A stretch of 30,236 nucleotides of DNA from Micavibrio sp. (GTDB taxonomy: Bacteria; Pseudomonadota; Alphaproteobacteria; Micavibrionales; Micavibrionaceae), in the NCBI GenBank assembly GCA_030824805.1, contig JAPJRC010000025.1:1-30236 (forward strand), written 5' to 3'. Position numbers and translations under genes: made by a program. Under the pieces are notes generated by a model. That model ran no database searches. It saw only the letters and a list, made by a program, of their open reading frames with translations, and was not told where the DNA came from. Shown here one piece after another: positions 8,967-17,455 of this stretch; the stretch's first letter is position 1, and every line of letters begins with the position of its first letter.

Positions 8967-10102
8967 CACAGGTCGATAACATCAAAGGTGCACCGAAGCT
9001 CATCCTTCTCTCTGCTGGCGGCACTGGCGGGCACATGTTCCCCGCCGAAGCTTTGGCGCAGGATCTCATCTCCCGCGGTTATCGCGTGGCTCTTGCCACG
9101 GACTCGCGCGGTAAAAAGTACGAACCTTTTGCAGGCGGTATTCCGCTTTATGTTTTAAAATCCGGCACGATAGGATCGGGCATCGTGCGCAAGGCACGCG
9201 CTGTTTTCTCGCTCGGTATGGGTTTTCTTCAGGCACGCAAACTTCTTTCCGATTTGAAGCCGGCCGTTGTTGTCGGTTTTGGCGGCTATCCTTCCGTGCC
9301 TGCTGTCGCTGCGGCGCAGATCATGAAGATCCCGACCGTCATTCACGAACAGAACGCCATTCTTGGCCGTGCCAATGTGTTTCTGGCGCCAAAGGCAGAA
9401 CGTATTGCCGTCGCATGGGCGCATGTCGAGGGGTTGGAGAACAGGGACGAAGCCCGCGCTATCGTAACGGGCAATCCTGTGCGTCCCGACATCTCTGGCC
9501 TCTACAACAAACCGTTCCCGACCATCGAACAGGATGGCGCGCTGCGTATTTTTATCACCGGCGGCTCGCAAGGCGCGGCGGTGTTCAGTGAAATATTGCC
9601 CAAAGCATTGGCGCGTCTGCCCGAACATCACAGATCACGCCTCGATATCGTGCAGCAATGCCGCGAGGAAGACCTCGAGATGGTGCGCAGGATTTATCAG
9701 GAGGCAGGGATCAAGGCCGACCTTCGTCCGTTCTTCAAAGATATGGCCCTGCAATTCGAACGCTGCCATCTGGTTATCGCGCGTTCCGGCGCAGGCACGG
9801 TTTCCGAAGTCACCACGGCTGGCCGTCCCGCTATCTTCGTTCCATACCCGCACCACGCGGACCAGCAGCAAAAGCGCAACGCCGATGCGGTGGCCGATGC
9901 AGGCGGCGCGTGGGTGATGACGCAAAACGGCTTTACGCCAGAGGCGCTCTTGGCCCGTCTGGAAACTTTCCTGCAGAACCCTGAAACCCTGTTTCGGGCG
10001 GCGGAAAACGCCCGTTCCTGCGGCAAACCCGACGCGGCCCGCAAGCTCGGGAACATCGTAATGGCCATAGCTTCCGGTTGGGACAACCACCCGCAGGGGT
10101 AG
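8963..10102 (+). CDS. murG: UDP-GlcNAc:lipid I N-acetylglucosaminyltransferase MurG
   Basis: MurG makes lipid II on the inner face of the cytoplasmic membrane. It is a GT-B fold enzyme of 379 residues. The N-terminal glycine loop SAGGTGGH (residues 17-24, catalytic-site His24), H128-E-Q-N131 followed by AILGRAN, and the C-terminal donor-binding segment SGAGTVSEVTTAGRPA are all present. GGAGG stands 9 bases before the ATG, which overlaps the ftsW stop. In most alphaproteobacteria murC follows directly; here an unrelated gene begins three bases after the murG stop. Confidence 0.96.
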   Translation: MTQVDNIKGAPKLILLSAGGTGGHMFPAEALAQDLISRGYRVALATDSRGKKYEPFAGGIPLYVLKSGTIGSGIVRKARAVFSLGMGFLQARKLLSDLKPAVVVGFGGYPSVPAVAAAQIMKIPTVIHEQNAILGRANVFLAPKAERIAVAWAHVEGLENRDEARAIVTGNPVRPDISGLYNKPFPTIEQDGALRIFITGGSQGAAVFSEILPKALARLPEHHRSRLDIVQQCREEDLEMVRRIYQEAGIKADLRPFFKDMALQFERCHLVIARSGAGTVSEVTTAGRPAIFVPYPHHADQQQKRNADAVADAGGAWVMTQNGFTPEALLARLETFLQNPETLFRAAENARSCGKPDAARKLGNIVMAIASGWDNHPQG

Positions 10103-10105
10103 AAG

Positions 10106-11176
10106 ATGAAAATAAAACTTGGTTTGTTTCTGTGTTTGTCTTTGCTGTCGAATGCAGCTTTTGCCGAGACTTTGAAAGAGACGGCAGACCGTATATGCCA
10201 TGCGTATATCGATCATCCGGAAGAATTTAAGAAAGCAGAAACATCACCCTGTAAAATTGCCTCTTCGTCCGGCATTCAGGAAGAAAAATGCTTTAGTTAT
10301 TTTGATGCATCAACAAAGTTAGAAAGAAAATTCAATATTACTTATGCGGGTTCATGTTTATCGCCGATGATTTCAGAAATTGGCCCTGACAATGAACAAA
10401 AATATCTCGAGACTGAAAATGCAACAGTCAACGGCTATGGTTTTGGATCATCTGAGGAGCCATTAATATATAAAGACCAGTTCTTATTCAGCCAGAATGG
10501 CGACGATCTACGCATAATGTTTGATAAAAAAATGATGGTTTTGTGTAGATTCACAAACGAGCTGCAAGGGTGGGAAAAGCCAATCCCGAAAAATAACGAT
10601 ATCTGCAAAAAATTTGGCGATAATCAATTTTCAATCAATGCAAATTTAATTGCTGAATCTGGACAAGATTGGCCAAACTATAAAAATCCTAGACGTGGAC
10701 GGATTTATGAAGGTCATGCTGAAGGATTATACAAAACCGACTTGGATGGGGATGACATAAAAGAACAGATTATAAATTATTCCTATTCTAGCGGCGCCGG
10801 CTGTGGTTGCGGTGCCTCCATGTTTTATCTTCTTCAAAACGGAAAACCTGTTGGCTTTGAAGATGATGCCGAAGAAAATACGCCACAGACAGGACTTGCA
10901 AAGGCATTAAGGGATTTCACCGGAGCATGTGATCGCTCTGATAAATCGTTTCTTATCGAATTGGATGAAAAAAATTACTTTGTAAAAGGTGCATCCAGTC
11001 CAACCGTGTCGGAAGACAAAAAATACACGCGGACAATACCTGTTCGCGAGCTCTATGAATACCAATCTGGAAAATTCGTTAAAATATGCTCCCAGAAAGC
11101 CAAAACTAAAAAAGTTATACAGCATGAGGTTTATCCTGCTTCTAGTGGCCGGCTTGACTATAAACCTTTGGATTAA
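10106..11176 (+). CDS. Unrecognised AT-rich secreted Cys-rich protein inserted between murG and murC
   Basis: I do not recognise the family. The 356-residue product has a clear Sec signal peptide (MKIKLGLFLCLSLLSNAAFA, cleavage expected after Ala20), so the mature part should be periplasmic or exported. The mature part has ten cysteines by my count, including a GCGCG pair, and an acidic DLDGDD stretch that resembles a calcium-binding loop. No TM helix, lipobox or known catalytic motif was seen. Its base composition is strikingly lower in GC (about 40% by eye against high 50s in neighbours) and its codon use is A/T-rich, suggesting later acquisition. The ATG lies three bases after murG with AGGGG just upstream, so it is probably read with the operon. 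Function unknown. Confidence 0.85.
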   Translation: MKIKLGLFLCLSLLSNAAFAETLKETADRICHAYIDHPEEFKKAETSPCKIASSSGIQEEKCFSYFDASTKLERKFNITYAGSCLSPMISEIGPDNEQKYLETENATVNGYGFGSSEEPLIYKDQFLFSQNGDDLRIMFDKKMMVLCRFTNELQGWEKPIPKNNDICKKFGDNQFSINANLIAESGQDWPNYKNPRRGRIYEGHAEGLYKTDLDGDDIKEQIINYSYSSGAGCGCGASMFYLLQNGKPVGFEDDAEENTPQTGLAKALRDFTGACDRSDKSFLIELDEKNYFVKGASSPTVSEDKKYTRTIPVRELYEYQSGKFVKICSQKAKTKKVIQHEVYPASSGRLDYKPLD

Positions 11177-11238
11177 AACTTTAATTTCATAATAGTTTGT
11201 GTTGTCATTTCTCTACTTATCCGTTAGGACTTGATCCT
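11177..11238 (+). promoter_or_regulatory. AT-rich gap before murC with a possible weak promoter and the murC RBS
   Basis: This 62-base gap is the largest inside the mur operon. It holds a possible -10 element CATAAT at 11188-11193, but I found no convincing -35 at the right distance. TAGGA at 11225-11229 is the likely ribosome binding site, 9 bases before ATG 11239. The gap may represent the right edge of the inserted segment. Promoter activity is a guess. Confidence 0.3.
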
Positions 11239-12678
11239 ATGCGGATAGTACCTCAAAGCGTTGGAACGCTTCACTTCATAGGCATTGGCGGGATCGGGAT
11301 GAGCGGGATCGCCGAGGTCCTTCATGCACTCGGTTATTCGGTGCAGGGTTCTGACATAGCGGACGGCTATAACACCGAACGCCTGCGCAAGGCGGGGATG
11401 AATATTTTCATCGGCCACAAAGCCGAGAACGTCAAAGACGCGGCCATCGTCGTTGTCTCTTCAGCCATCAAAACCGACAATCCCGAACTGGTTGCGGCCC
11501 GCGCCGCGAAACTGCCCGTCGTGCGCCGTGCCGAAATGCTGGCCGAACTGATGCGCCTGAAAATGGCGGTGGCCATTGCGGGCACCCATGGCAAAACGAC
11601 GACAACTTCTATGGTTGGCGCGATGCTGGAAGAAGGGGCGTTCGATCCCACCGTCATCAACGGCGGCATCGTTCACAAATACGGCACCAACACGCGCATG
11701 GGCGCTTCCGAATGGATGGTGGTCGAGGCGGACGAGTCCGATGGCACATTCACAAAACTGCCAGCGACTGTCGCGGTTGTTACCAACATCGACCCCGAAC
11801 ATCTCGATCATTACGGCGATTACGATTCCATCAAGGCCGCCTTCCGCCAGTTCATCGAAAATATTCCGTTCTATGGTTTCGCCGTGCTGTGCACCGACCA
11901 TCCGGCCGTGCAGGCGATGATCCCCGAACTTTCCGATCGCATCGTTGTTACATATGGCTTCAACGCGCAGGCCGATGTGCAGGCAACCAATATCCGGACG
12001 CGGAGCAACGGTTCGATTTTCGATGTAAAGTTCGCCGCCAATGTCAGTGGCGAAGAGCTTGTGTTGAAAGATGTTTTCCTGCCCATGCTTGGGCAGCACA
12101 ACGTGCAGAATTCCCTGGCAGCCCTTTCTATAGCGCGCCGCATGGGCATTGCGCCTGCCAGCATGAAAAACGCGCTTTCGAATTTCTCGGGCGTAAAAAG
12201 ACGTTTCACCAAAACCGGCGAAGCCAACGGTATCACCGTGATCGATGACTATGGCCACCACCCGGTGGAAATTCAGGCGGTGCTAAAAGCCGCGCGTCAG
12301 GCGGTATCGGATTCCGGTGCCAAGGTTATCGCGGTTGTCCAACCGCACCGTTACACGCGCCTGAAATCCCTGTTCGATGATTTTTGCAAATGCTTCAACG
12401 ATGCGGACAGTGTGATTGTCGCCGATGTCTATGCGGCGGGCGAGCAACCTATCGAAGGCGCGGACAAGGACGCGCTGGCGGCGGGACTTATCGCCTGCGG
12501 CCACAAAAACGTGCGCGCGCTGCCTTCGCGCGAACAACTGGCGGCGATAGTTTCCGAACAGGCACAGAGCGGCGATTTCGTGATCTGTCTGGGGGCCGGG
12601 GACATTACAAAATGGGCCTATGACCTTCCCGCGCAACTGGAAGTGCTTGCCGCCGCCGCGCAAAAGCAAAGGGCATAG
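11239..12678 (+). CDS. murC: UDP-MurNAc:L-alanine ligase MurC
   Basis: MurC starts stem-peptide synthesis by adding L-Ala to UDP-MurNAc. The 479-residue product begins with FIGIGGIGMSGIAEVL (UDP-binding loop), has the P-loop AGTHGKTTT at residues 114-122, EADESDGTF in the central domain, and DDYGHHPVEI with QPHRYTR in the C-terminal half, which are MurC-specific. The frame is open upstream to a TTG at 11197, but ATG 11239 has a well placed AGGA and matches the usual MurC start just before the glycine loop. About 480 residues is normal. It ends four bases before the next gene. Confidence 0.96.
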   Translation: MRIVPQSVGTLHFIGIGGIGMSGIAEVLHALGYSVQGSDIADGYNTERLRKAGMNIFIGHKAENVKDAAIVVVSSAIKTDNPELVAARAAKLPVVRRAEMLAELMRLKMAVAIAGTHGKTTTTSMVGAMLEEGAFDPTVINGGIVHKYGTNTRMGASEWMVVEADESDGTFTKLPATVAVVTNIDPEHLDHYGDYDSIKAAFRQFIENIPFYGFAVLCTDHPAVQAMIPELSDRIVVTYGFNAQADVQATNIRTRSNGSIFDVKFAANVSGEELVLKDVFLPMLGQHNVQNSLAALSIARRMGIAPASMKNALSNFSGVKRRFTKTGEANGITVIDDYGHHPVEIQAVLKAARQAVSDSGAKVIAVVQPHRYTRLKSLFDDFCKCFNDADSVIVADVYAAGEQPIEGADKDALAAGLIACGHKNVRALPSREQLAAIVSEQAQSGDFVICLGAGDITKWAYDLPAQLEVLAAAAQKQRA

Positions 12679-12682
12679 ACCT

Positions 12683-13408
12683 ATGCGGTTTTTAAAAAAT
12701 ACCCTTCAACCCCACGAGCATCCAGTCTGTCGGAGCCGTTTGCACGCCATCTATCTTTTTTCCGGCTTTATGTGGCTTGCGTTTTTGGCCGGTCTGGGCT
12801 GGGGGTTCGATATTCTTCTCTGGACGTATTTCGGCGCTTACATCCCCGAATATGAATACAACAATTCCCTGCTGCATATCGGCTTCAATCCGGGCATTCT
12901 CGGATGGCTCTGCACGGCGGGGGGCGGGCTGATCCTTTTGTCTCAACTCGTCAAGTTTTTCTCCACCCATATCGTGGTGACGACGCGGCGTCTGATCTAC
13001 AAAACCGGATTGATCCACGTGGAGGTCAACGCTACGGAGATTGCGGATATACTGGGCGCGCATGTCGATCAAGGCTGGTTCGGGCAGTTTTTTGGCTATG
13101 GCCGTTTGCATCTGGATTGCCGTTTTATCGAGGATGTCTACATTCCCTACATCAAAAATCCTTACGGCCTGGTGAAAGCGGTACAGAAAATCCGCGCGGC
13201 CGGAATGGACAGCCCCTTGGTGCATGAGAAAACCGCGCAAGCTCCAGCCGCCACCATGCAGCCGGTGTCCCAGACTCTTATCCAGATTTCGGGCAACAAT
13301 CCCGTCTATATCGTGGACAAGGTGCCGAACGATCCCAAATTACCCCTGACGCAATTGCCCAAAAATCTGGGAGACAATATGCGCAACACCTTTCGCCGGA
13401 AAGCCTGA
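12683..13408 (+). CDS. Two-TM bacterial PH-domain membrane protein in the dcw cluster
   Basis: This is a 241-residue protein, not a standard dcw gene. Two hydrophobic segments (about residues 22-47 and 68-93) precede a bPH_2-like domain at about 94-165, with the typical run VVTTRRLIYKTGLIHVEV, then a DILGAHVDQGWFGQFFGYGRL region and an amphipathic end near KNPYGLVKAVQKIR. The remaining 60 residues are Pro/Gln-rich. YdbS/YdbT-type proteins share this layout; their biochemical role is not established. ATG 12683 is chosen because AAAGGG lies 9 bases upstream and it follows the murC stop by four bases; an earlier in-frame GTG/ATG would lie inside murC. Its stop overlaps the murB ATG by one base, so it is coupled to precursor synthesis. 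Confidence 0.85.
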   Translation: MRFLKNTLQPHEHPVCRSRLHAIYLFSGFMWLAFLAGLGWGFDILLWTYFGAYIPEYEYNNSLLHIGFNPGILGWLCTAGGGLILLSQLVKFFSTHIVVTTRRLIYKTGLIHVEVNATEIADILGAHVDQGWFGQFFGYGRLHLDCRFIEDVYIPYIKNPYGLVKAVQKIRAAGMDSPLVHEKTAQAPAATMQPVSQTLIQISGNNPVYIVDKVPNDPKLPLTQLPKNLGDNMRNTFRRKA

Positions 13409-14355
13409 TGAACCAGCCTGTCCTGAAACTCAACAACGCTGTTTTGCCGCAGGTGCGCGGACGCTACACGGAAAATGCGCCTTTGGGCGAGGTCGGCTGG
13501 TTCAAATGCGGCGGCAAGGCCGGGGTGCTTTTCAAGCCCGCCGATATGGACGATCTTCAGGATTTCCTGAAAAACTGCCCTCCGGAAATTCCGGTGCAGG
13601 TTTTCGGCGCGCTTTCCAACACCATCATCCGTGATGGAGGCCTCACGGGCGTAACCATCCGTCTGGGCCGCGAATTCGGTGGCATAGAGGCCGATGGTGA
13701 AACCGTCAAAACTGGCGCGCTTGCGCTGGATGCCAACGTCGCGCAGGTTGCGGCGGAAAACGGCATAGCGGGTCTGGAGTTTTTCTCCGGCATTCCCGGC
13801 ACCATCGGCGGCGCGCTGCGCATGAATGCCGGTTGTTACGGCACAGAAACGAAAGATGTGCTGGTTTCCTGCGAGGCATTGGATCGCTCAGGCAATCTGC
13901 ACACGCTGACACCCGATCAAATGGGCATGACCTATCGCCACACCGAAGTGCCGGACGATTACATTTTTGTTTCCGCTATATTCAAAGGGCAAAAAGACAA
14001 TTCTGAGAATGTCTTGGCACGCATGGCTGAGATAAAGATGAAGCGTGAGGCGAGCCAGCCTATCCGCGAAAAAACCGGCGGCTCCACTTTCGCCAACCCT
14101 TCGGCGGAGGATATCGCGAAAGCCGGGCTGCCTGATGGTACGAAAGTCTGGCAACTTGTTGATGCAGTGGGCGGGCGCGGCTTGAAAATCGGCGGCGCGG
14201 TGATGAGCGAGAAACACTGCAATTTCATGATTAACGAAGGCGGGGCGACATCCGCTGACCTGGAAAATCTCGGCGAAGAACTTATCAAAAGGGTTCGCGA
14301 GAAATTTGGAATCAACTTACGCTGGGAAATCAAACGCGTTGGAGTATTGGCATGA
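13408..14355 (+). CDS. murB: UDP-N-acetylenolpyruvoylglucosamine reductase MurB
   Basis: MurB is the FAD- and NADPH-dependent reductase giving UDP-MurNAc. The 315-residue protein has the N-terminal FAD domain with NTIIRDGGLTG, then GLEFFSGIPGTIGGALRMNA, TYRHTEV, and the active-site motif GGSTFANP with the proton-donating Ser226, followed by GGRGLKIGGAVMSEKHCNFM. The compact size and the motif spacing fit the type II MurB class found outside enterobacteria. One oddity is the FAD loop, which reads FGALSN where GxGSN is usual. The start overlaps the preceding stop by one base, and the stop overlaps ddl as ATGA. Confidence 0.95.
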   Translation: MNQPVLKLNNAVLPQVRGRYTENAPLGEVGWFKCGGKAGVLFKPADMDDLQDFLKNCPPEIPVQVFGALSNTIIRDGGLTGVTIRLGREFGGIEADGETVKTGALALDANVAQVAAENGIAGLEFFSGIPGTIGGALRMNAGCYGTETKDVLVSCEALDRSGNLHTLTPDQMGMTYRHTEVPDDYIFVSAIFKGQKDNSENVLARMAEIKMKREASQPIREKTGGSTFANPSAEDIAKAGLPDGTKVWQLVDAVGGRGLKIGGAVMSEKHCNFMINEGGATSADLENLGEELIKRVREKFGINLRWEIKRVGVLA

Positions 14356-15326
14356 AAAAAACAGTGGCCCTTTTGGTTGGCGGTTGGTCGTCGGAGCGGG
14401 AAGTCTCCCTGATGAAGGGCAAGCATGTCGAAGCTGCGCTCAAAGAATCCGGATATTCGGTTAAAACCATAGATGTAACGCGCGATGTTCAAAAACTGAT
14501 CAAGGAATTGAACGCCGCAAAACCAGACGCGGTGTTCAACAATTTGTACGGCCGCGGTGGCGAAGACGGCACCATTCAGGCGCTGCTCGAAATGCTGGCC
14601 ATTCCATACACCCATTCCGGCGTTGTGGCGTCCGCCGTCGGTATGGATAAGGTTTTGACGAAACGCTTGGCGGAATCGGTTGGCGTACGTTGCTCGGTAG
14701 GGCAGGTCGCATCGAAAAAAGATATTCTGGCAGAGAATGTTATGCCGCGTCCTTATGTTGTTAAACCAATCAACGAAGGCTCTTCCGTGGGTGTGCGCAT
14801 CATTTTGGAAGGCGAAAACCAGCAACCGATCGACGAGGCCAGCTGGACCTTTGGCGAACAGGCGTTGGTGGAAAAATACGTGCCCGGCCGTGAAATCCAT
14901 GTCGCTGTGCTCGATGGCAAGGCGCTCGGCGTAACGGAAATCATCGTGCACGGCCACCGTTTCTTTGATTACGAGGCAAAATACCAGGATCAAAGCACGG
15001 AGCTCGTAACACCCGCCGTTGTGCCGGAGATCGTGGCCAAAACGGCCATGGAGTATGCCGCTAAGGTTTACAATGTGCTGGGATGCCGCGGAATTGCCCG
15101 TGCGGATTTGCGATATGATGATTCCAAAGCCGGAGCGGATGGGGTACACTTGCTCGAAATTAACACCATGCCCGGCCTGTCTCCCGGTTCCATCGCTGTC
15201 ATCCAACCGGAACACAACGGCATGTCTTACGTCCAACTATGTTCCCATCTGGTTGAAACCGCGCAATGTCAGGCACAAGACGCTCAACAATCCTCAAACG
15301 ACGCTCTTCTGGCTCAGAGCGCGTAA
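14352..15326 (+). CDS. ddl: D-alanine:D-alanine ligase
   Basis: Ddl makes the D-Ala-D-Ala dipeptide used by MurF. The 324-residue product has an ATP-grasp layout: GGWSSEREVSL near the N-terminus, NLYGRGGEDGTIQ, SGVVASAVGMDKVLTK, the VKPINEGSSVGV glycine-rich strand, GREIHVAVLDGKALGVTEI, and the C-terminal LLEINTMPGLSPGS metal-binding segment. GGAG stands about 8 bases before the ATG, which overlaps the murB stop. The last 20 residues are Gln/Ala/Ser-rich and lie in the stretch that also encodes the start of ftsQ, so this tail is probably dispensable. In dcw clusters the copy is often named ddlB. Confidence 0.95.
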   Translation: MKKTVALLVGGWSSEREVSLMKGKHVEAALKESGYSVKTIDVTRDVQKLIKELNAAKPDAVFNNLYGRGGEDGTIQALLEMLAIPYTHSGVVASAVGMDKVLTKRLAESVGVRCSVGQVASKKDILAENVMPRPYVVKPINEGSSVGVRIILEGENQQPIDEASWTFGEQALVEKYVPGREIHVAVLDGKALGVTEIIVHGHRFFDYEAKYQDQSTELVTPAVVPEIVAKTAMEYAAKVYNVLGCRGIARADLRYDDSKAGADGVHLLEINTMPGLSPGSIAVIQPEHNGMSYVQLCSHLVETAQCQAQDAQQSSNDALLAQSA

Positions 15327-16132
15327 TCCTCTTCGTCAAGAAGTTCGGGATAGGGATCGCGCTGGTTGCCGGCGCGTTCTGGATCGGCTCGTGGTTTGTC
15401 ATGTCGGGCGCGATGGACCGCACAGAGCACCGCATCGACACGGCAATCGATGAAACCACCGCCGGTTGGGGTTTCGCTGTAAAAAACATTATCGTCGAAG
15501 GGCGTCATCACACCGATGTCGATACGCTAAAGGCGATGATCGCCATGGAAAAGGGGGATCCGATTTTCTCTTTCCAGCCCGCCGAAGCCAAAAAAATGAT
15601 CGAACGTATTTCGTGGGTAAAGACGGCGCATGTCGAGCGCAGGCTTCCCGACACGATTTATATACGACTTGAAGAACGTAAACCTATGGCCTTGTGGCAG
15701 CGTAATAAAAGGCTTTCGCTGATTGACGCGTATGGCGTGGTTTTGACCGATCACAATCTGGCCCCTTGGAAAAATCTGATGATCGTGGTGGGTGACGATG
15801 CGCCGAGAAAAGCCGCAGAGCTTTTGCAGATGCTGGATGCCGAACCGGTGATAGAAGAACGTGTCGAGGCGGCAACACTCATCTCTGGCCGCCGCTGGGA
15901 TTTGAAGCTGAAATCCGGTGCGGATGTAAAGCTGCCGGAGTCGGAACTGGGCCTCGCGCTCCGCAAGCTTGCCATCAATCATGAGGAAGAGTCTTTATTA
16001 GACAAAGATGTTTTGTCGATTGACGTGCGGGAAGAGGGCCGTATAACTGTAAGAACCAAGCCCGGCGCCGCTCAGGATTTTGATGGCAAAACCGGTTCCC
16101 GCATCACCCCAGCCTCCGGCAAGCCGATCTAA
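15266..16132 (+). CDS. ftsQ: Cell division protein FtsQ
   Basis: FtsQ is a bitopic division protein that bridges FtsZ/FtsA-stage and FtsWI-stage components through FtsL and FtsB. The 288-residue product has a basic cytoplasmic start (TRRSTILKRRSSGSER), one TM helix (about residues 23-47), a POTRA domain at about 70-140 (KNIIVEGRHHTDVDTLKAMI then SWVKTAHVERRLPDTIYIRLEERKP), and a beta-domain with GVVLTD. The first usable ATG (15266) overlaps ddl by 61 bp, an unusually long overlap for this cluster. The upstream SD is weak, and no ATG or GTG lies between there and the TM helix in the right place. Product call firm, start moderately sure. Confidence 0.9.
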   Translation: MSGTRRSTILKRRSSGSERVILFVKKFGIGIALVAGAFWIGSWFVMSGAMDRTEHRIDTAIDETTAGWGFAVKNIIVEGRHHTDVDTLKAMIAMEKGDPIFSFQPAEAKKMIERISWVKTAHVERRLPDTIYIRLEERKPMALWQRNKRLSLIDAYGVVLTDHNLAPWKNLMIVVGDDAPRKAAELLQMLDAEPVIEERVEAATLISGRRWDLKLKSGADVKLPESELGLALRKLAINHEEESLLDKDVLSIDVREEGRITVRTKPGAAQDFDGKTGSRITPASGKPI

Positions 16133-17400
16133 TGAAACACAAGGTAAAACCCAAAGGCTCTATCCTCGCGGCGCTGGATATCGGCAGCCACAAGATCGCC
16201 TGTTTTATCGGCCGCATCATCGACGATGAAGGCGCCATCGAGGTTCTGGGCGTCGGATATCAGGCTGCAAAAGGCATCAAGGGCGGCGCGGTGGTCGATC
16301 TTGATCTCGCCGAAAACGCCATCCGCCAGACCGTGCACGCCGCCGAGAACATGGCTGCCGAAGCGATGAAGGGCTATCCGCTGCGTGAGGTCATCATCAA
16401 CGTGCCGGGCGTGTACGCGCACTCACATATATTGTCGGCAAGCATTCAGGTCGCGGGCCACGCGATCACGGGCAACGATGTCCGTAGAGCTCTGGCCAAG
16501 GCGCAGGATCAGGTGCTATCCGCCGATTACGAACTCATCCACACGATACCGATTGGCTACCGCATCGACGGGCAAGAGGGCATCCGCGATCCGCGTGGAA
16601 TGGTGGGGCAGCAACTCGATGTCGGCATCCATATGGTTACCGCCGATCTCGGCCCGCTCCAGAATATCGCGAGTTGCATAGAGCGTAGCCACCTCGACAT
16701 CGTGGCGCTGGGATCTTCCGCTTACGCGGCAGGACTCGCCTGTCTGGTCGAGGATGAAATGGATCTGGGCTGCACGGTCATCGACATGGGGGCGGGGGTT
16801 ACGTCGTTCGCCATCTTCCAGGGCGGGCACATGATTTACGCCGATGCGATTCCCGCCGGCGGCGCGCATGTGACGAACGATATCGCCAAGGGTCTGACCT
16901 GCGCGGTGTCAGACGCCGAGCGTTTGAAAACGTTGTATGGTTCCGCCATGGTCACGGCGGGCGACGAAACCGAACTGATCGAAGTGCCGCAACTGGGCGA
17001 TGCCGACCGCCATACGCCAAATCATGTACCGCGCTCGCTTCTGATAGGAATCATCCAGCCGCGCCTTGAAGAGATTCTCGAGATCATTCGCGGGCGCATC
17101 CGCGATTCCGGCCTTTCGCACACGGTAGGCCGCCGCGTCGTGCTCACGGGCGGGGGCTCGCAAATGCCCGGCATCCGCGAACTGGCACAGACGATTCTCG
17201 ACAAACAAATCCGCCTTGGCCGTCCGATCCGTCTTTCCTCGTTGCCCGATGCGGTTTCCGGCCCCGCGTTCGCCACCGCCGCCGGTTTGCTCACCTACAT
17301 CACCGAACGCCACGATGAAATGCCCGCCGAGATCATGGCGACCGTCGAGCCGGGTTCGGTGTGGGAGCGTGTAAAGTATTGGTGGAAAGAAAACTGGTAA
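16132..17400 (+). CDS. ftsA: Cell division actin-like ATPase FtsA
   Basis: FtsA tethers FtsZ to the inner membrane and helps recruit later division proteins. The 422-residue product has the actin-fold phosphate loops LDIGSHKIACFIG (near the N-terminus) and VIDMGAGVTSFAIF, and the adenosine motif VLTGGGSQMPGIREL, in the right order. It ends in a Trp-rich amphipathic helix (SVWERVKYWWKENW), the membrane-targeting sequence of FtsA. Start overlaps the ftsQ stop by one base. It is the last gene of the coupled mur/fts run: an intrinsic terminator begins 27 bases after its stop. Confidence 0.96.
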   Translation: MKHKVKPKGSILAALDIGSHKIACFIGRIIDDEGAIEVLGVGYQAAKGIKGGAVVDLDLAENAIRQTVHAAENMAAEAMKGYPLREVIINVPGVYAHSHILSASIQVAGHAITGNDVRRALAKAQDQVLSADYELIHTIPIGYRIDGQEGIRDPRGMVGQQLDVGIHMVTADLGPLQNIASCIERSHLDIVALGSSAYAAGLACLVEDEMDLGCTVIDMGAGVTSFAIFQGGHMIYADAIPAGGAHVTNDIAKGLTCAVSDAERLKTLYGSAMVTAGDETELIEVPQLGDADRHTPNHVPRSLLIGIIQPRLEEILEIIRGRIRDSGLSHTVGRRVVLTGGGSQMPGIRELAQTILDKQIRLGRPIRLSSLPDAVSGPAFATAAGLLTYITERHDEMPAEIMATVEPGSVWERVKYWWKENW

Positions 17401-17426
17401 CGCTTTTCAAACATTGAACAATCCAC

Positions 17427-17454
17427 AAACGCGCAAAGTTTATGCGCGTTTTTT
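17427..17454 (+). terminator. Intrinsic terminator after ftsA
   Basis: A perfect 9-bp stem (AAACGCGCA at 17427-17435 with TGCGCGTTT at 17443-17451) encloses a 7-base loop and runs into a T tract (17449-17454). This is a textbook Rho-independent terminator. It separates ftsA from ftsZ, so ftsZ transcription should rely mainly on its own promoter. Confidence 0.85.
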
Positions 17455-17455
17455 C

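Noticed and set aside
13959..15236. A 425-codon open frame antisense to murB and ddl
   Set aside because: The + strand carries two complete, motif-verified genes; the antisense product is Arg/His/Phe-rich without family features, typical of a codon-bias shadow.
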